Assembly (NCBI RefSeq): GCF_040546275.1 | Contig: NZ_JBEPNO010000007.1 | Span: 185,548-249,547 of the forward strand | Origin: Nakamurella sp040546275 | Lineage (GTDB): Bacteria > Actinomycetota > Actinomycetes > Mycobacteriales > Nakamurellaceae | Length of the DNA stretch: 64,000 nucleotides | Direction: 5' to 3' | Shown here: positions 42,379 through 51,027 of the stretch, one piece after another | Layout: the number at the start of each line of letters is the position of its first letter | Position numbering within the stretch: the first letter of the stretch is position 1 | Program-made: the position numbers and the translations under genes | Notes under the pieces: model-generated | The model's database searches: none | Told to the model about the DNA's origin: nothing | The model's input: only the letters and a program-made list of their open reading frames with translations

Positions 42379-43200
42379 ATGTTCGAGGTCATGGACCTCC
42401 AAGTGGTGCTGCCCGATGAAGACCCGGCGATGCCGGTCGCGCAGATCGTCGAGCTGGCGGTCACCGCCGAGCGGCTGGGTTTCCAGGGAGTCTGGCTACC
42501 CGATCATCTGCTGCCTCCGAGTGCCTACGGCGATGTCTACGGCGGGGTCTACGAACCCGTCGTGACGCTCACCTACCTGGCCGCGGCGACCACGACGATC
42601 CGGCTCGGGACGTCGGTGCTGATCCTCCCGCTCCGGGATCCCTTCCTGCTGGCCAAACAAGCCGCGACCCTGGCGCACCTGTCGGGTGACCGGCTCACGC
42701 TCGGGGTCGGCATCGGCTGGGAGGCAAGCGAGTTCGCCGCCGTCGGGGTCGACTTCACCGAGCGCGGAGCCCGCACCGACGAGGCAATCACCCTGCTGCG
42801 GCACCTGTTCGAGGGTGCTGGACCGTTCGTGGGTCGGTTCCATCGCAACGAGTCCGGCGTCTTCGCACCGGTCCCCCGACACCCGATCCCGATCATGATC
42901 GGCGGCGTCACCCCGCGGGCCCTGCGCCGGGTCGCGTCCTACGCCGACGAGTGGCAGGGACTCGGCCTGTCCCCGGAGAAGTTCGCGGCCCACGTCGCGA
43001 CGATCCGGTCCTCGACCGACCGGCCCATCCGGGTCGGCACCAGGATCGAGTGGGACGGCACCGCGCAACTCGACCAGGTGGTGGCCGAGGTCCGCGGGTT
43101 CGAGGCGGCCGGCGCAGACGCTGTCGCGGTGAAATGCGGCGCACCCGAGAGCTTTGCGGACCGGATGGCCGAGTTGGTCGCCGCCTATCGCAAGTCCTGA
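42379..43200 (+). CDS. LLM-class F420-dependent (luciferase-like) oxidoreductase
   Basis: A 273-residue protein with the bacterial-luciferase barrel: AERLGFQGVWLPDHLL, the TTIRLGTSVLILPLRDP strand, LTLGVGIGWEASEF and the IPIMIGGVTPRALRRVA phosphate/cofactor region. These marks are typical of actinobacterial F420-dependent reductases; a flavin enzyme cannot be excluded. Start at 42379 or the in-frame ATG at 42391. It follows the Rrf2 gene at 36 bp and may be cotranscribed. Confidence 0.88.
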   Translation: MFEVMDLQVVLPDEDPAMPVAQIVELAVTAERLGFQGVWLPDHLLPPSAYGDVYGGVYEPVVTLTYLAAATTTIRLGTSVLILPLRDPFLLAKQAATLAHLSGDRLTLGVGIGWEASEFAAVGVDFTERGARTDEAITLLRHLFEGAGPFVGRFHRNESGVFAPVPRHPIPIMIGGVTPRALRRVASYADEWQGLGLSPEKFAAHVATIRSSTDRPIRVGTRIEWDGTAQLDQVVAEVRGFEAAGADAVAVKCGAPESFADRMAELVAAYRKS

Positions 43201-43220
43201 CGAAGTGCCGAACGTAGACT

Positions 43221-43254
43221 GCGGTCCGCCGGAGAGGAGCCTCCTCAAGACCGC
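43221..43254. terminator. Bidirectional hairpin between convergent genes
   Basis: Outer arms GCGGTC (43221-43226) and GACCGC (43249-43254) enclose a second inverted repeat GAGGAG/CTCCTC. The structure fills the gap between the LLM gene and the MerR gene and covers the MerR stop codon. There is no long T-run, so an intrinsic terminator is likely but not certain. Confidence 0.45.
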
Positions 43255-44015
43255 GGTTGAGTGCGCCTAATGGTGGTCCAGCCGGTCCAGCCGCGGGCCT
43301 CGAGAAGGCTGATGAGCCGCCGCGCGATGGGCAGCGAGTCCAGGAAGACAGAGTCGAGAAGCTGGGCGAGCGCGTCGGTCATCTCGTCGTCGTAGGGGTC
43401 CCAGCCCGCTGCATCGGCAGCCTCGAGCAGGCCGACGAGCCGGTCTGCGACCGCCGTCACCCGCGGATCGTCTGCCTCCCAATCGATCGCTGACGCGAGA
43501 TCGCGGTAGAGCCCGATGGTTGCCGGGTCGTCCAGCTGGTGCTCTTTCGACTTCATGTACATCGGCATCTGCTCCGGAAGCTTGGCTGCGACCAGGATCC
43601 AGGCGTCCCGCTCGGCCTCGATCAACAGGGGCGGCAGCCCGAACTCGCTCAGCCTCTCGAGATAGGCCACCGCCTCCGGTGGCAGGGCCAGGCTGTCCCC
43701 GGCCGCCAGTTGTGCGATCCGCTCCCGGTGCTGCTGCCGCTCTCTGATCTCCCCGCGCAGGCGCCGGTCGATATTGGCGATGGAAGCGTGGAATTCCTCG
43801 TCACTTGCCGCGAGTAGTTCGTGCACCTGGGACAGCGGTACACCGGCATCGGCCAGGATGCGGATCTTGATCAGCTCCACCACGGCCGCTGCGCCATAAC
43901 GCCGGTAGCCGGAGTGATCCCGGTCCGGTTCGGGCAGCAGACCTTTCGCGTGATAATGCCGCACTGCGCGGACGGTGACGCCGGCATACGACGCGAGCTG
44001 GCTGATGGTCAGCAT
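43245..44015 (-). CDS. MerR-family regulator with long helical C-terminal domain
   Basis: A 256-residue regulator. The N-terminal MerR helix-turn-helix is clear (MLTISQLASYAGVTVRAVRHYHAKGLLPEPDRDHSGYRRY, in two parts), followed by a coiled-coil dimerisation helix (EEFHASIANIDRRLRGEIRERQ) and a ~120-residue helical ligand domain. It lies 54 bp downstream of the ABC exporter pair on the same strand, so likely regulates that exporter in response to a drug-like ligand. Confidence 0.92.
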   Translation of the reverse strand: MLTISQLASYAGVTVRAVRHYHAKGLLPEPDRDHSGYRRYGAAAVVELIKIRILADAGVPLSQVHELLAASDEEFHASIANIDRRLRGEIRERQQHRERIAQLAAGDSLALPPEAVAYLERLSEFGLPPLLIEAERDAWILVAAKLPEQMPMYMKSKEHQLDDPATIGLYRDLASAIDWEADDPRVTAVADRLVGLLEAADAAGWDPYDDEMTDALAQLLDSVFLDSLPIARRLISLLEARGWTGWTTIRRTQPRS

Positions 44016-44069
44016 GTCGTCAGGATATCGGTCATGAATTCCCTTTTCGGCTGAAAGGATCTCCGAGCG

Positions 44070-44831
44070 TCAAGCCATCTTGCGGCGATAGGTCCTCATC
44101 GCCAGTGCATAGGCCACCACCAGCAGGCCGACGCACCAGACGATAGCGATCCAGCCGTCGTTTCCGACCGGTTGTTCGGCGTACAGATTGCGGAGGGTGT
44201 TCACGATCGGGGTGACCGGCTGATGCTGGGCGAACCAGCGCACCGGGCCGGGCATGCCGGCGGTGGGCACGAATGCCGAGCTGATGAACGGCAGGAAGAT
44301 CAGCGGGTAGGAGAATCCGCTGACCCCGTCGACGGACTTCGCGGTCAGCCCGGGGATGACGGCCAGCCAGGTCAGCGCCAGGGTGAACAGCAACAGGATT
44401 CCGAGGACCGCGAGCCAGGCGAGTACTCCGGCGCCGGAACGAAAACCCATGGCCAGCGCGACGAGGACGACCAGGACGAGCGAGATCAGGTTCGCCACCA
44501 CCGAAGTCAGCACATGGCCCCACAGCAGGGCCGACCGGGCGATCGGCATCGACTGGAACCGTTCGAAGATACCGCCGGAGACGTCGGTGAAGAGCCGGAA
44601 AGCGGTGTAGGCGATGCCGGAAGCCACGGTGATGAGCAGGACTCCGGGCAGCAGGTAGTTGACGTACCGGCCGCCGCCGACCTGGATCGCGCCACCGAAG
44701 ACGTAGACGAACAGCAGCAGCATGGCGATCGGGGTGATGGCAGTGGTGATGATCGTGTCCGGGCTGCGCAGGATGTGGCGCAGGGAGCGCTTCAGCAGGA
44801 CAGTGGTGTCACGGGAAACAGAGGTGGTCAT
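44070..44831 (-). CDS. ABC-2-type drug exporter permease
   Basis: A 253-residue membrane protein of the DrrB/ABC-2 family: six hydrophobic segments, the motif FGGAIQVGGGRYVNYLLPG, FERFQSMPIARSALLWGH and FLPFISSAFVPTAGMPGPVR. It overlaps the ATPase gene by 4 bp (ATGA). Probably exports a hydrophobic compound with its partner. Confidence 0.94.
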   Translation of the reverse strand: MTTSVSRDTTVLLKRSLRHILRSPDTIITTAITPIAMLLLFVYVFGGAIQVGGGRYVNYLLPGVLLITVASGIAYTAFRLFTDVSGGIFERFQSMPIARSALLWGHVLTSVVANLISLVLVVLVALAMGFRSGAGVLAWLAVLGILLLFTLALTWLAVIPGLTAKSVDGVSGFSYPLIFLPFISSAFVPTAGMPGPVRWFAQHQPVTPIVNTLRNLYAEQPVGNDGWIAIVWCVGLLVVAYALAMRTYRRKMA

Positions 44832-45610
44832 CGTTGGGCCCCCACAGGTCGGTGATCGCCGTGGCCGACGATCGCGAGGAAGATGTCTTCGAGGCTCGGT
44901 TGCTTCTCGACGTATTCGACCTTGGCCGGCGGGAGTAGCCGCTTCAGTTCGGCCAGGGTGCCGTTGGCGATGATGCGCCCCTCGTGGAGGATCGCGATCC
45001 GGTCGGCGAGATGTTCGGCCTCGTCGAGGTACTGCGTGGTGAGCAGCACCGTGGTGCCCTGGCCGGCGAGTTCCTTGACCGTCCGCCAGACCTCGAGGCG
45101 CGACTGTGGATCGAGGCCCGTCGTCGGCTCGTCGAGGAACAGCACCGGCGGATCGCCGATCAGGCTCATGGCGATGTCGAGTCGACGGCGCATGCCGCCG
45201 GAGTAGGTCGCCACCCTCTTCCCGGCCGCGGCCGTCAGGTCGAACTTGACCAGGAGGTCGTCGGCGATTCCGCGGTGATTCTTGAGGTGTCGCAATTGCG
45301 CGATCAGGATGAGATTCTCGCGCCCGGTGAGGATCTCGTCGACGGCGGCGAACTGCCCGGTCAGGCTGATCGACTCGCGCACCTCCTCGGGCCGGGCGCC
45401 GACGTCGTACCCATTGACGGCTGCGGTTCCGCCGTCGGGTTTGAGCAGCGTGGAGAGGATCTTCACGACGGTCGTCTTGCCGGCTCCGTTGGAGCCGAGC
45501 AGGGCGAAGATGGTGCCGGGAGGAACGCTCAGATCAACGCCCCGGAGGACCGCTTGGTCGCCGTAGGACTTGGTGAGCCCCACGATCTCGATGGCTGGTG
45601 TGGTGGTCAT
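44828..45610 (-). CDS. DrrA-type ABC exporter ATPase
   Basis: A 260-residue ATPase: Walker A GSNGAGKTT, signature YSGGMRRR, Walker B LFLDEPTTGLD, switch TTQYLDEAEHLADRI. The C-terminus has the short DrrA tail (KVEYVEKQPSLEDIFLAIVG). First gene of the leftward exporter-MerR unit. Confidence 0.95.
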   Translation of the reverse strand: MTTTPAIEIVGLTKSYGDQAVLRGVDLSVPPGTIFALLGSNGAGKTTVVKILSTLLKPDGGTAAVNGYDVGARPEEVRESISLTGQFAAVDEILTGRENLILIAQLRHLKNHRGIADDLLVKFDLTAAAGKRVATYSGGMRRRLDIAMSLIGDPPVLFLDEPTTGLDPQSRLEVWRTVKELAGQGTTVLLTTQYLDEAEHLADRIAILHEGRIIANGTLAELKRLLPPAKVEYVEKQPSLEDIFLAIVGHGDHRPVGAQR

Positions 45611-45824
45611 GATTCAAGTGTCGAACCCTGACCCAGCGTCAAGGTCAAGCCCCTATTCTCGGCCTCACCGCCGGACAGGAGCGAACGTCACCAGACCCGC
45701 GAGCAGCGATCCGACAGCGACAGCTGTTCCGTGCAGGGCCACGACGCTGCCGCTACGGTTCCACTCATCTGAACGATGGCCCACAGGTGTGAAGCTCCGA
45801 CGCGGCGATTGCTAGCATCCGTCG
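45611..45824. other. Divergent intergenic region
   Basis: A 214-bp gap between the exporter ATPase and the IclR gene. A short frame on the minus strand (45784-45665, GTG start, 39 residues) would encode a single hydrophobic segment ending FAPVRR, resembling the last membrane helix of a transporter; it could be a remnant or chance. No operator is evident. Confidence 0.3.
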
Positions 45825-46631
45825 ATGAGCAGCAGAGCGGAAGGACCTGAAGGAGAGCTGACCTCGAGCGGTGGCGCCGTCAAATCCGCCGACCGGCTGA
45901 TGACCCTGCTGGAACATCTCGCGGACACCGGGGAAGCCACCTTCAGCGCCATCGCCGCCGCGCTGAAAATGCCCAACTCGTCTGCCCACCAGCTCCTGCG
46001 CACCGCTCACCGCCGCGGCTTTGTCGAATTCGACGAGAGCACCCGCACCTACCGATTGGGGCTCCGCCTGTGGGAGGTGGCCCAGTCGTTTGCCGGCAAC
46101 CTCGACCTTCCCGGTACCGCGCAGCCTCTGATGACCGCCCTGTCGGACGAGACCGGCGAAACCGTCCAGCTGGCGCGACTCGACGGGCTGGAGAACGTGT
46201 ACCTCGCGATCGCCGAATCCAAGCAGCCGATGAAACTGGTGTCGACGGTGGGGGCAAGACTGCCGGCACACACCACCGGAGTCGGCAAGGTGCTGCTGTC
46301 CGGACTGACCGAAGAGCAACTGGGGACGAGGCTGGAGGGCGCCACCCTCGAACGGTTCACCCGCAACACCCTCACCTCGATCCCCGACCTGCTCGTGGAG
46401 CTCCGACGCATCCGCAAACAGGGTTACGGCGAGGACAACGAGGAGTACGTCGTCGGCTGCCGCTGCGTCGCGATGGCCGTACGCGGGGGCAACGGCGTTG
46501 CGGTGGCAGCGATGTCCGTGTCGATCCCCACGCCCCGCTTCAACCGCACCATCGCCCGTGACGTGCGCCTGGCGCTGACCAGGACGGTGGCCGAGGTGGA
46601 GCGTCGATTGGGTGGCCGAACAGCGTCCTGA
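45825..46631 (+). CDS. IclR-family transcriptional regulator
   Basis: A 268-residue regulator with an N-terminal winged helix-turn-helix (KSADRLMTLLEHLADTGEATFSAIAAALKMPNSSAHQLLRTAHRRGFVE, in parts) and the IclR effector domain (LPAHTTGVGKVLLSGL, GCRCVAMAVRGGNGVAVAAMSVS). IclR proteins commonly govern sugar-acid and aromatic catabolism; it converges on the rhamnose-type operon, whose regulator it may be. The ATG is followed by no clear alternative and preceded by little leader sequence. Confidence 0.92.
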   Translation: MSSRAEGPEGELTSSGGAVKSADRLMTLLEHLADTGEATFSAIAAALKMPNSSAHQLLRTAHRRGFVEFDESTRTYRLGLRLWEVAQSFAGNLDLPGTAQPLMTALSDETGETVQLARLDGLENVYLAIAESKQPMKLVSTVGARLPAHTTGVGKVLLSGLTEEQLGTRLEGATLERFTRNTLTSIPDLLVELRRIRKQGYGEDNEEYVVGCRCVAMAVRGGNGVAVAAMSVSIPTPRFNRTIARDVRLALTRTVAEVERRLGGRTAS

Positions 46632-46634
46632 GGT

Positions 46635-46658
46635 GATCGAAAGGGTCAGCCCGATCAA
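46635..46658. terminator. Hairpin between IclR and mutarotase genes
   Basis: Arms TGATCG and CGATCA with an inner GG/CC pair fill the 33-bp gap between two convergent stop codons. No T-run follows, so its strength is uncertain. Confidence 0.4.
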
Positions 46659-46664
46659 GCGTGC

Positions 46665-46982
46665 TCATTCGACGTAGCAGACCTGGTGTCGCATCTGCAC
46701 CATGCCCTGGTCGGGCGAGATCTTGTCCGCGGACAGTGGTCTCATTCCGGCCTCCCACCGCTCGCCCAACTCGTCGGGGTTGGCGTTCATCGCGTCGAGT
46801 GCCTCCAGATCGTCGTGCTCGAAATAGCCGAACACCTCGTCCCCGTCGAGGAAGATCGAGTAGTTGCGGATGCCCTGGGCCTTGATCTGAGCGATCAACT
46901 CGGGCCACGGCTCGGCATGCGCCCGGATGTACTCCTGCACCCCGGCCGGGTCCAGTTTCTTCCGCCACATCGCTCTGGCCAT
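46665..46982 (-). CDS. L-rhamnose mutarotase family protein
   Basis: A 105-residue protein of the RhaM fold, which interconverts alpha and beta anomers of L-rhamnose. Typical features are EYIRAHAEPWPELIAQIKAQGIRNYSIFLDGDEVFGYFEHDD (in parts) and a C-terminal MRHQVCYVE. The ATG at 46982 overlaps the dehydratase stop (TGATG); a GTG at 46985 is an alternative. Last gene of the sugar operon. Relatives with other L-sugar substrates exist, so rhamnose is likely but not proved. Confidence 0.88.
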   Translation of the reverse strand: MARAMWRKKLDPAGVQEYIRAHAEPWPELIAQIKAQGIRNYSIFLDGDEVFGYFEHDDLEALDAMNANPDELGERWEAGMRPLSADKISPDQGMVQMRHQVCYVE

Positions 46983-48166
46983 CACAGACGCACCGTCATC
47001 TGTTCTGCGACGTCCTCGTCGAGCGTATATCCCAAGCCCGGTGCGGTCGGTGGTGCAATCGTGCCGCTATCGAGCACCGGGTTTCCCGAGAACAGCTGCC
47101 AGAACATCGAATTCGAGTCCTCCGGCAGAACGTCCGGGAAGTATTCGGCGAACGGACAGTTCCACTGCGAGAAGACGAAATGGAGATTGTGCAGCTCGTT
47201 GGAGTGCGGGATCATCGGGATGTCCCGGGCGGCACCGAGAGCGAAAACCTTGCGAGCCTCGGTGATCCCACCCAATCGATTCACGTCGGGCTGCAGGATG
47301 TCGGCGGCGCCGAGGGCGATGGCCTCGGCGAACTCCCATCGGGTGTAGTAGTGCTCGCCGTGGGAGATCGGTGTCTCGGACCGTCGGCGTAGCTCGACGT
47401 AACCGTGCACGTCATGCGGCATCAGCGGTTCTTCGATCCACTTCAGGTTGTACGGGCGCAGCATGCGTTCCATCCGGACCGCGTAGTCCAGGTCCCACCC
47501 CATGTAGGCATCGGCCGCGAGTTCGACGTCGTCGCCGATGGTCTCGCGGACGGTGCGGATCAGGTCGACGTTCCGGCGCATCCCGGCGACACCGTCCTTC
47601 GGGCCGAAACCGAAGCGCTGCTTCATCATGCGATACCCCTGGGCCAGGTAGCCCTTGGCTTCGGCGGCCAGTTCGTCCAGGTCCTTGAGCGCGTAGAGAC
47701 GGCTGGCGTAGGCCGTCGCCTCGGTGCGAACGAGCCCACCCAAGAGGTCGTAGACCGGGACGCCCAGGGACTTCCCGATGATGTCGTACAACGCGATGTC
47801 GACACCGCTGATCGCGGACATGGGTGCGCCCCGTCGGCCATAGCGGCTGGACGACCGGTACATCTTGGCCCAGAGGTACTCGGTGCGGAACGGATCTTCG
47901 CCGAGGACGAGTGCCCGGAACTGGTGCTCGATGATGGGCGCGATGCCGGCATTGCCCGCGCCACAGGTGCCGACGCCGGTGATCCCGGCGTTGGTGTCGA
48001 TCTCGACCAGCACCATGTTCACCGGGCCCCAGTAGTCGCGCTCCGCGACATCGGGGAACTGGGTGGTCGGGGTGCACAGCCAGGGCACGTCCGGCGCCCG
48101 GACCTCGGTGGAAGGCCGGGGCGCCAGCGAACGGACCCTGACGTCGGTGATGCGCAGATCAGACAC
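46982..48166 (-). CDS. Enolase-superfamily sugar-acid dehydratase (L-rhamnonate-dehydratase-like)
   Basis: A 394-residue mandelate-racemase/muconate-lactonizing-type enzyme. The magnesium ligands are in ELAADAYMGWD, KWIEEPLMP and SHGEHYYTRWEF, and the likely catalytic histidine in IPHSNELHNLHF. MKQRFGFGPKDGVAGMRRN matches the RhmD-type loop rather than mandelate racemase itself. It would dehydrate a 6-deoxy-aldonate to its 2-keto-3-deoxy acid. It overlaps the amidohydrolase gene by 8 bp and the mutarotase by 1 bp. L-fuconate is an alternative substrate. Confidence 0.87.
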   Translation of the reverse strand: MSDLRITDVRVRSLAPRPSTEVRAPDVPWLCTPTTQFPDVAERDYWGPVNMVLVEIDTNAGITGVGTCGAGNAGIAPIIEHQFRALVLGEDPFRTEYLWAKMYRSSSRYGRRGAPMSAISGVDIALYDIIGKSLGVPVYDLLGGLVRTEATAYASRLYALKDLDELAAEAKGYLAQGYRMMKQRFGFGPKDGVAGMRRNVDLIRTVRETIGDDVELAADAYMGWDLDYAVRMERMLRPYNLKWIEEPLMPHDVHGYVELRRRSETPISHGEHYYTRWEFAEAIALGAADILQPDVNRLGGITEARKVFALGAARDIPMIPHSNELHNLHFVFSQWNCPFAEYFPDVLPEDSNSMFWQLFSGNPVLDSGTIAPPTAPGLGYTLDEDVAEQMTVRL

Positions 48167-49025
48167 CTGTCACTCCTTCAATTCGGTAGATGCGGGATGC
48201 GTTGCCGCGGAATACGTTCGAGCGTTCCGCCGCCGAGTAGCCGGCCAGCACGTCCAGGTGGTGAGCGACCAGCGCGTGGTAGCCGATGGTGGCTCTGTCG
48301 ATCGGGAAGTTGCTCGCGAACAGCGTCCGGTCGGGACCGAAGCAGTCGAGCAGGGTCCGGAGGTAGCCGCTCACCCTCCCGCTATCCCAGGCCGGGTCCA
48401 CCGTGTCGAATCCGGACGTCTTGACGGCCACATTCGGCCATTTCGCGAGCACCTGCAGATCCGCCGCCCAACGGCCGAGATCAGCCTGCTGCCAGGGGAT
48501 GTGCAGTCCCCCGTGGTTCAGGACGAACTCCACCTCCGGAAACTCCCCGACCAGTGCGGCAGCCTCCGGGAGCTGGGCGGGCAGCACCTGCAGGTCGAAA
48601 GACAGCGCGCGACCGGCCAGCGTCGCCAGACCTCGCCTCCACTGCCCGTCCCGGAGCAGCGGGCTGGCCTGCTTGAGACCACCATGCCAGTCCAGCATCT
48701 GCCGCACGCCGACCACGCCGGCCGACTGTTGCAGTTCCGCGAGTCTGGCCGGCAGGCCGCGCTTCTCGAGCTGTACCGCAGCCACCAGGACGACGCGGTG
48801 CGGAGCGGTAACCGATTCCAGCTGCCACCGGCGGGTCTCCGGCACCGACAGCTCCGGGGGCCGACCGGCCTCGACGTGCACCGACCCGACCAGGTCGACG
48901 CCGGCCGTCCGGGCATCGGCGGCGAGGTCGGCCGGACTGTACGGCTCCATCGACGGCGCGCCGGGCAGATCCGTTGCGTAACAGTGATGGTGGGCATCGA
49001 CGACCGCCAGCGCCAGGTCCGTCAT
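48159..49025 (-). CDS. Amidohydrolase-family sugar lactonase candidate
   Basis: A 288-residue TIM-barrel metal hydrolase (Amidohydrolase_2) with the first-strand VVDAHHHCYA motif, the histidine in LNHGGLHIPW and the aspartate in ASNFPIDRA. Members of this group include L-rhamnono- and L-fucono-1,4-lactonases. It lies between the Gfo/Idh oxidoreductase and the dehydratase and overlaps both by 4-8 bp, the expected position for the lactone-opening step. Confidence 0.87.
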   Translation of the reverse strand: MTDLALAVVDAHHHCYATDLPGAPSMEPYSPADLAADARTAGVDLVGSVHVEAGRPPELSVPETRRWQLESVTAPHRVVLVAAVQLEKRGLPARLAELQQSAGVVGVRQMLDWHGGLKQASPLLRDGQWRRGLATLAGRALSFDLQVLPAQLPEAAALVGEFPEVEFVLNHGGLHIPWQQADLGRWAADLQVLAKWPNVAVKTSGFDTVDPAWDSGRVSGYLRTLLDCFGPDRTLFASNFPIDRATIGYHALVAHHLDVLAGYSAAERSNVFRGNASRIYRIEGVTGV

Positions 49026-50101
49026 GCGTGGAGCGGGGGTCGATAAGCTCCCACCGGTCTACCGGCAGCTGCGGACTCACTCGCGGCTGCCAGCAGAGCC
49101 ACCACATCGGCGCCGAGCTCGCCCGGAGCCGCCAGGGGGCTGGTGCGGTCCGGATCGATGGCCGCCGCCACCAGTGCGACGGAGGTGGCCTTCTCCGGAT
49201 TGGCCTCCGCCTCCGTCAGGGCCGGCTCGGCCGTCAGCGCCTGCCCACCCCGGGCGATCTCGAGACGACCGCGCACGGTGTCGAGACAGGCGTGTCCGTC
49301 GGAGGCGAAGAAGCGATACTCCTCGATCCGCGACGCATGCGAGTGCACACTGCCGGTGGTGGCGATGGTGGCGACCGAACCGTCGTTCATCTCGATGGCC
49401 AGCGAGTCGGCCAGGTCCACCCGGAGGCCGGAGAAGTTCGAATAGGCGCTCACCGACGCCGGATGGAGCCCGGTGGCCGACAACAGCACTGCGACCGCAT
49501 GGGTCATCTGGCTGTTCATCTGGCCGCCACCCCGCAGCGGGTCGGAGTACGTCGAGGGGGCCGAGGCGAACAGTCCGCCGTGCTCGAGCTGAGCGCTCAC
49601 GTCGCCGGCCAGCAGTCGGTGGACGCCGGTGGCGAACAGTCCCTGGCTCAACACCGGGGTGCCCAGCTCACCGCCCCGCAGCACCTGCCGCAACCGGGCC
49701 ACGTGGGGTGAATGGAGAAAGGGATAGCCGACGTGCAACCGCGCACCGGTCCGCCTGGCCCTGGCGACGAGATCCCAGGCCTGACCGGGATCGAGGGTCA
49801 TCGGCTTTTCGACGAGCACGTCGATGCCGGCATCCAGCAGCGCCGCGGCCGGCTCCCAGTGCGCGTCGTGCGGGGTCGCCACGATCGCGCAGTCGACGCC
49901 CGCGTCGATCACGGCCCCGACATCGGTGACGGCCAGGGGCACGTCGAAGATTCGCGCGGCCTCGTCGGCCCTGGCCCGGTCACGATCGCACAGCGCCACG
50001 ACCAGCGCGTCGGGATTCTCCTTCAGCGCGACCAGATGGAGCCGGCAGGCCCACCAGCCGACACCGACCACCGCCACCCTGGCAATTCTCGGAGCGCTCA
50101 T
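49022..50101 (-). CDS. Gfo/Idh/MocA-family oxidoreductase
   Basis: A 359-residue NAD(P)-dependent enzyme: VAVVGVGWWACRLHLVAL cofactor motif, EKPMTLDPGQAW with the conserved Glu-Lys-Pro, and a C-terminal beta-sheet domain. I start at the ATG at 50101 (4-bp overlap with the aldolase gene); the longer frame is a shadow. A sugar dehydrogenase or epimerase role in the first oxidation of the imported sugar is likely. Confidence 0.87.
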   Translation of the reverse strand: MSAPRIARVAVVGVGWWACRLHLVALKENPDALVVALCDRDRARADEAARIFDVPLAVTDVGAVIDAGVDCAIVATPHDAHWEPAAALLDAGIDVLVEKPMTLDPGQAWDLVARARRTGARLHVGYPFLHSPHVARLRQVLRGGELGTPVLSQGLFATGVHRLLAGDVSAQLEHGGLFASAPSTYSDPLRGGGQMNSQMTHAVAVLLSATGLHPASVSAYSNFSGLRVDLADSLAIEMNDGSVATIATTGSVHSHASRIEEYRFFASDGHACLDTVRGRLEIARGGQALTAEPALTEAEANPEKATSVALVAAAIDPDRTSPLAAPGELGADVVALLAAASESAAAGRPVGAYRPPLHA

Positions 50102-51027
50102 GACACTGCCTGGGCGAGCAGCGCGAAGGTGTCCAGATCGGTGAGCAGGTCGTCGATCTCCTGCTGGAGCCGGCTGTCGATGAAGCGATGCGGTGCTCGC
50201 AGGGACGTCGACGTGAGGACACCCCGACGCAGCAGCAGGTACTTCTGGATGAACAGGAACGATTCCATGTCCCGCGAGCCGAGGATCGTGAAGGGGGCGA
50301 CGCGCCACAGCAGAGTGGTGGCCGTCGCCCGATCGCCGGTCGCGAACGCCTCCTGGACCCGGCGGAAAATCTCCGGGAAGGCCGGCCCCGGCATCGTTCC
50401 CACCGATCCGCGACTGAGTTCCTGGACGAACCCCGCGCCGCCCAGACCTCCCATCACGGTGATCCGGTCCGCCCCGGCCAATTCAAGGATCTCCGTCATC
50501 TTCGGCGCCGGCGCCGGCGGCTCGATCTTCAGCGCCACCACCGTCGGGGCCTGCCGTGCGATCGAGACCAAGGTGGCCGAGCTGAGTTCCACCCCGGTGT
50601 TCTGCGGGGCATCCTGGATCACCAACGGAGCACCGGTCTCTCGCGCAACGGTGACGAAGGCGGTCGCGATCTCCGACTGCGGCACACCGGCCAGCCCCGA
50701 CGGCCGCACCATGACGGCGTCGGCGCCGGCGTCCATCGCCCGCCGAACGGCCGCGATACCGCCGCGGGTGCTCGGCACGTCGGCATTGCCCAGCACCTTC
50801 AGCCGGCCGGCGGCGAGCTCGACCGTCGTGGACACCAGCTCGGCCACTTCCGTGGCATCGAACTTGTTGACCTCGCTTCCGTAGCCGATACCGACCCAGT
50901 GGATCCCGGCGTCGACCAGGAAGTCCAACTCCGCCTTCAGGTCTGCCGTGTCGATGGTCCCGTCGGGGGCGAACGGGGTGACCAGAATCGGGACCACCCC
51001 GGCCACTCGGCTGTCGGAGGCGGTCAC
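50098..51027 (-). CDS. DapA-family (dihydrodipicolinate-synthase-like) aldolase
   Basis: A 309-residue class I aldolase fold. The Schiff-base lysine is in VVALKIEPP, and the substrate carboxylate loop is GYGSEVNKF. The tyrosine of the usual YNxP proton-relay motif is missing (IQDAPQNTG). In this operon it is the candidate 2-keto-3-deoxy-L-rhamnonate aldolase giving pyruvate and lactaldehyde. 4-bp overlaps join it to its neighbours. Confidence 0.87.
   Translation of the reverse strand: MTASDSRVAGVVPILVTPFAPDGTIDTADLKAELDFLVDAGIHWVGIGYGSEVNKFDATEVAELVSTTVELAAGRLKVLGNADVPSTRGGIAAVRRAMDAGADAVMVRPSGLAGVPQSEIATAFVTVARETGAPLVIQDAPQNTGVELSSATLVSIARQAPTVVALKIEPPAPAPKMTEILELAGADRITVMGGLGGAGFVQELSRGSVGTMPGPAFPEIFRRVQEAFATGDRATATTLLWRVAPFTILGSRDMESFLFIQKYLLLRRGVLTSTSLRAPHRFIDSRLQQEIDDLLTDLDTFALLAQAVS

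Noticed and set aside
45665..45784. Small membrane protein gene of 39 codons
   Set aside because: Only a GTG start with a poorly spaced GGAG and one hydrophobic stretch; could be a relic, so it is mentioned only in the gap entry.
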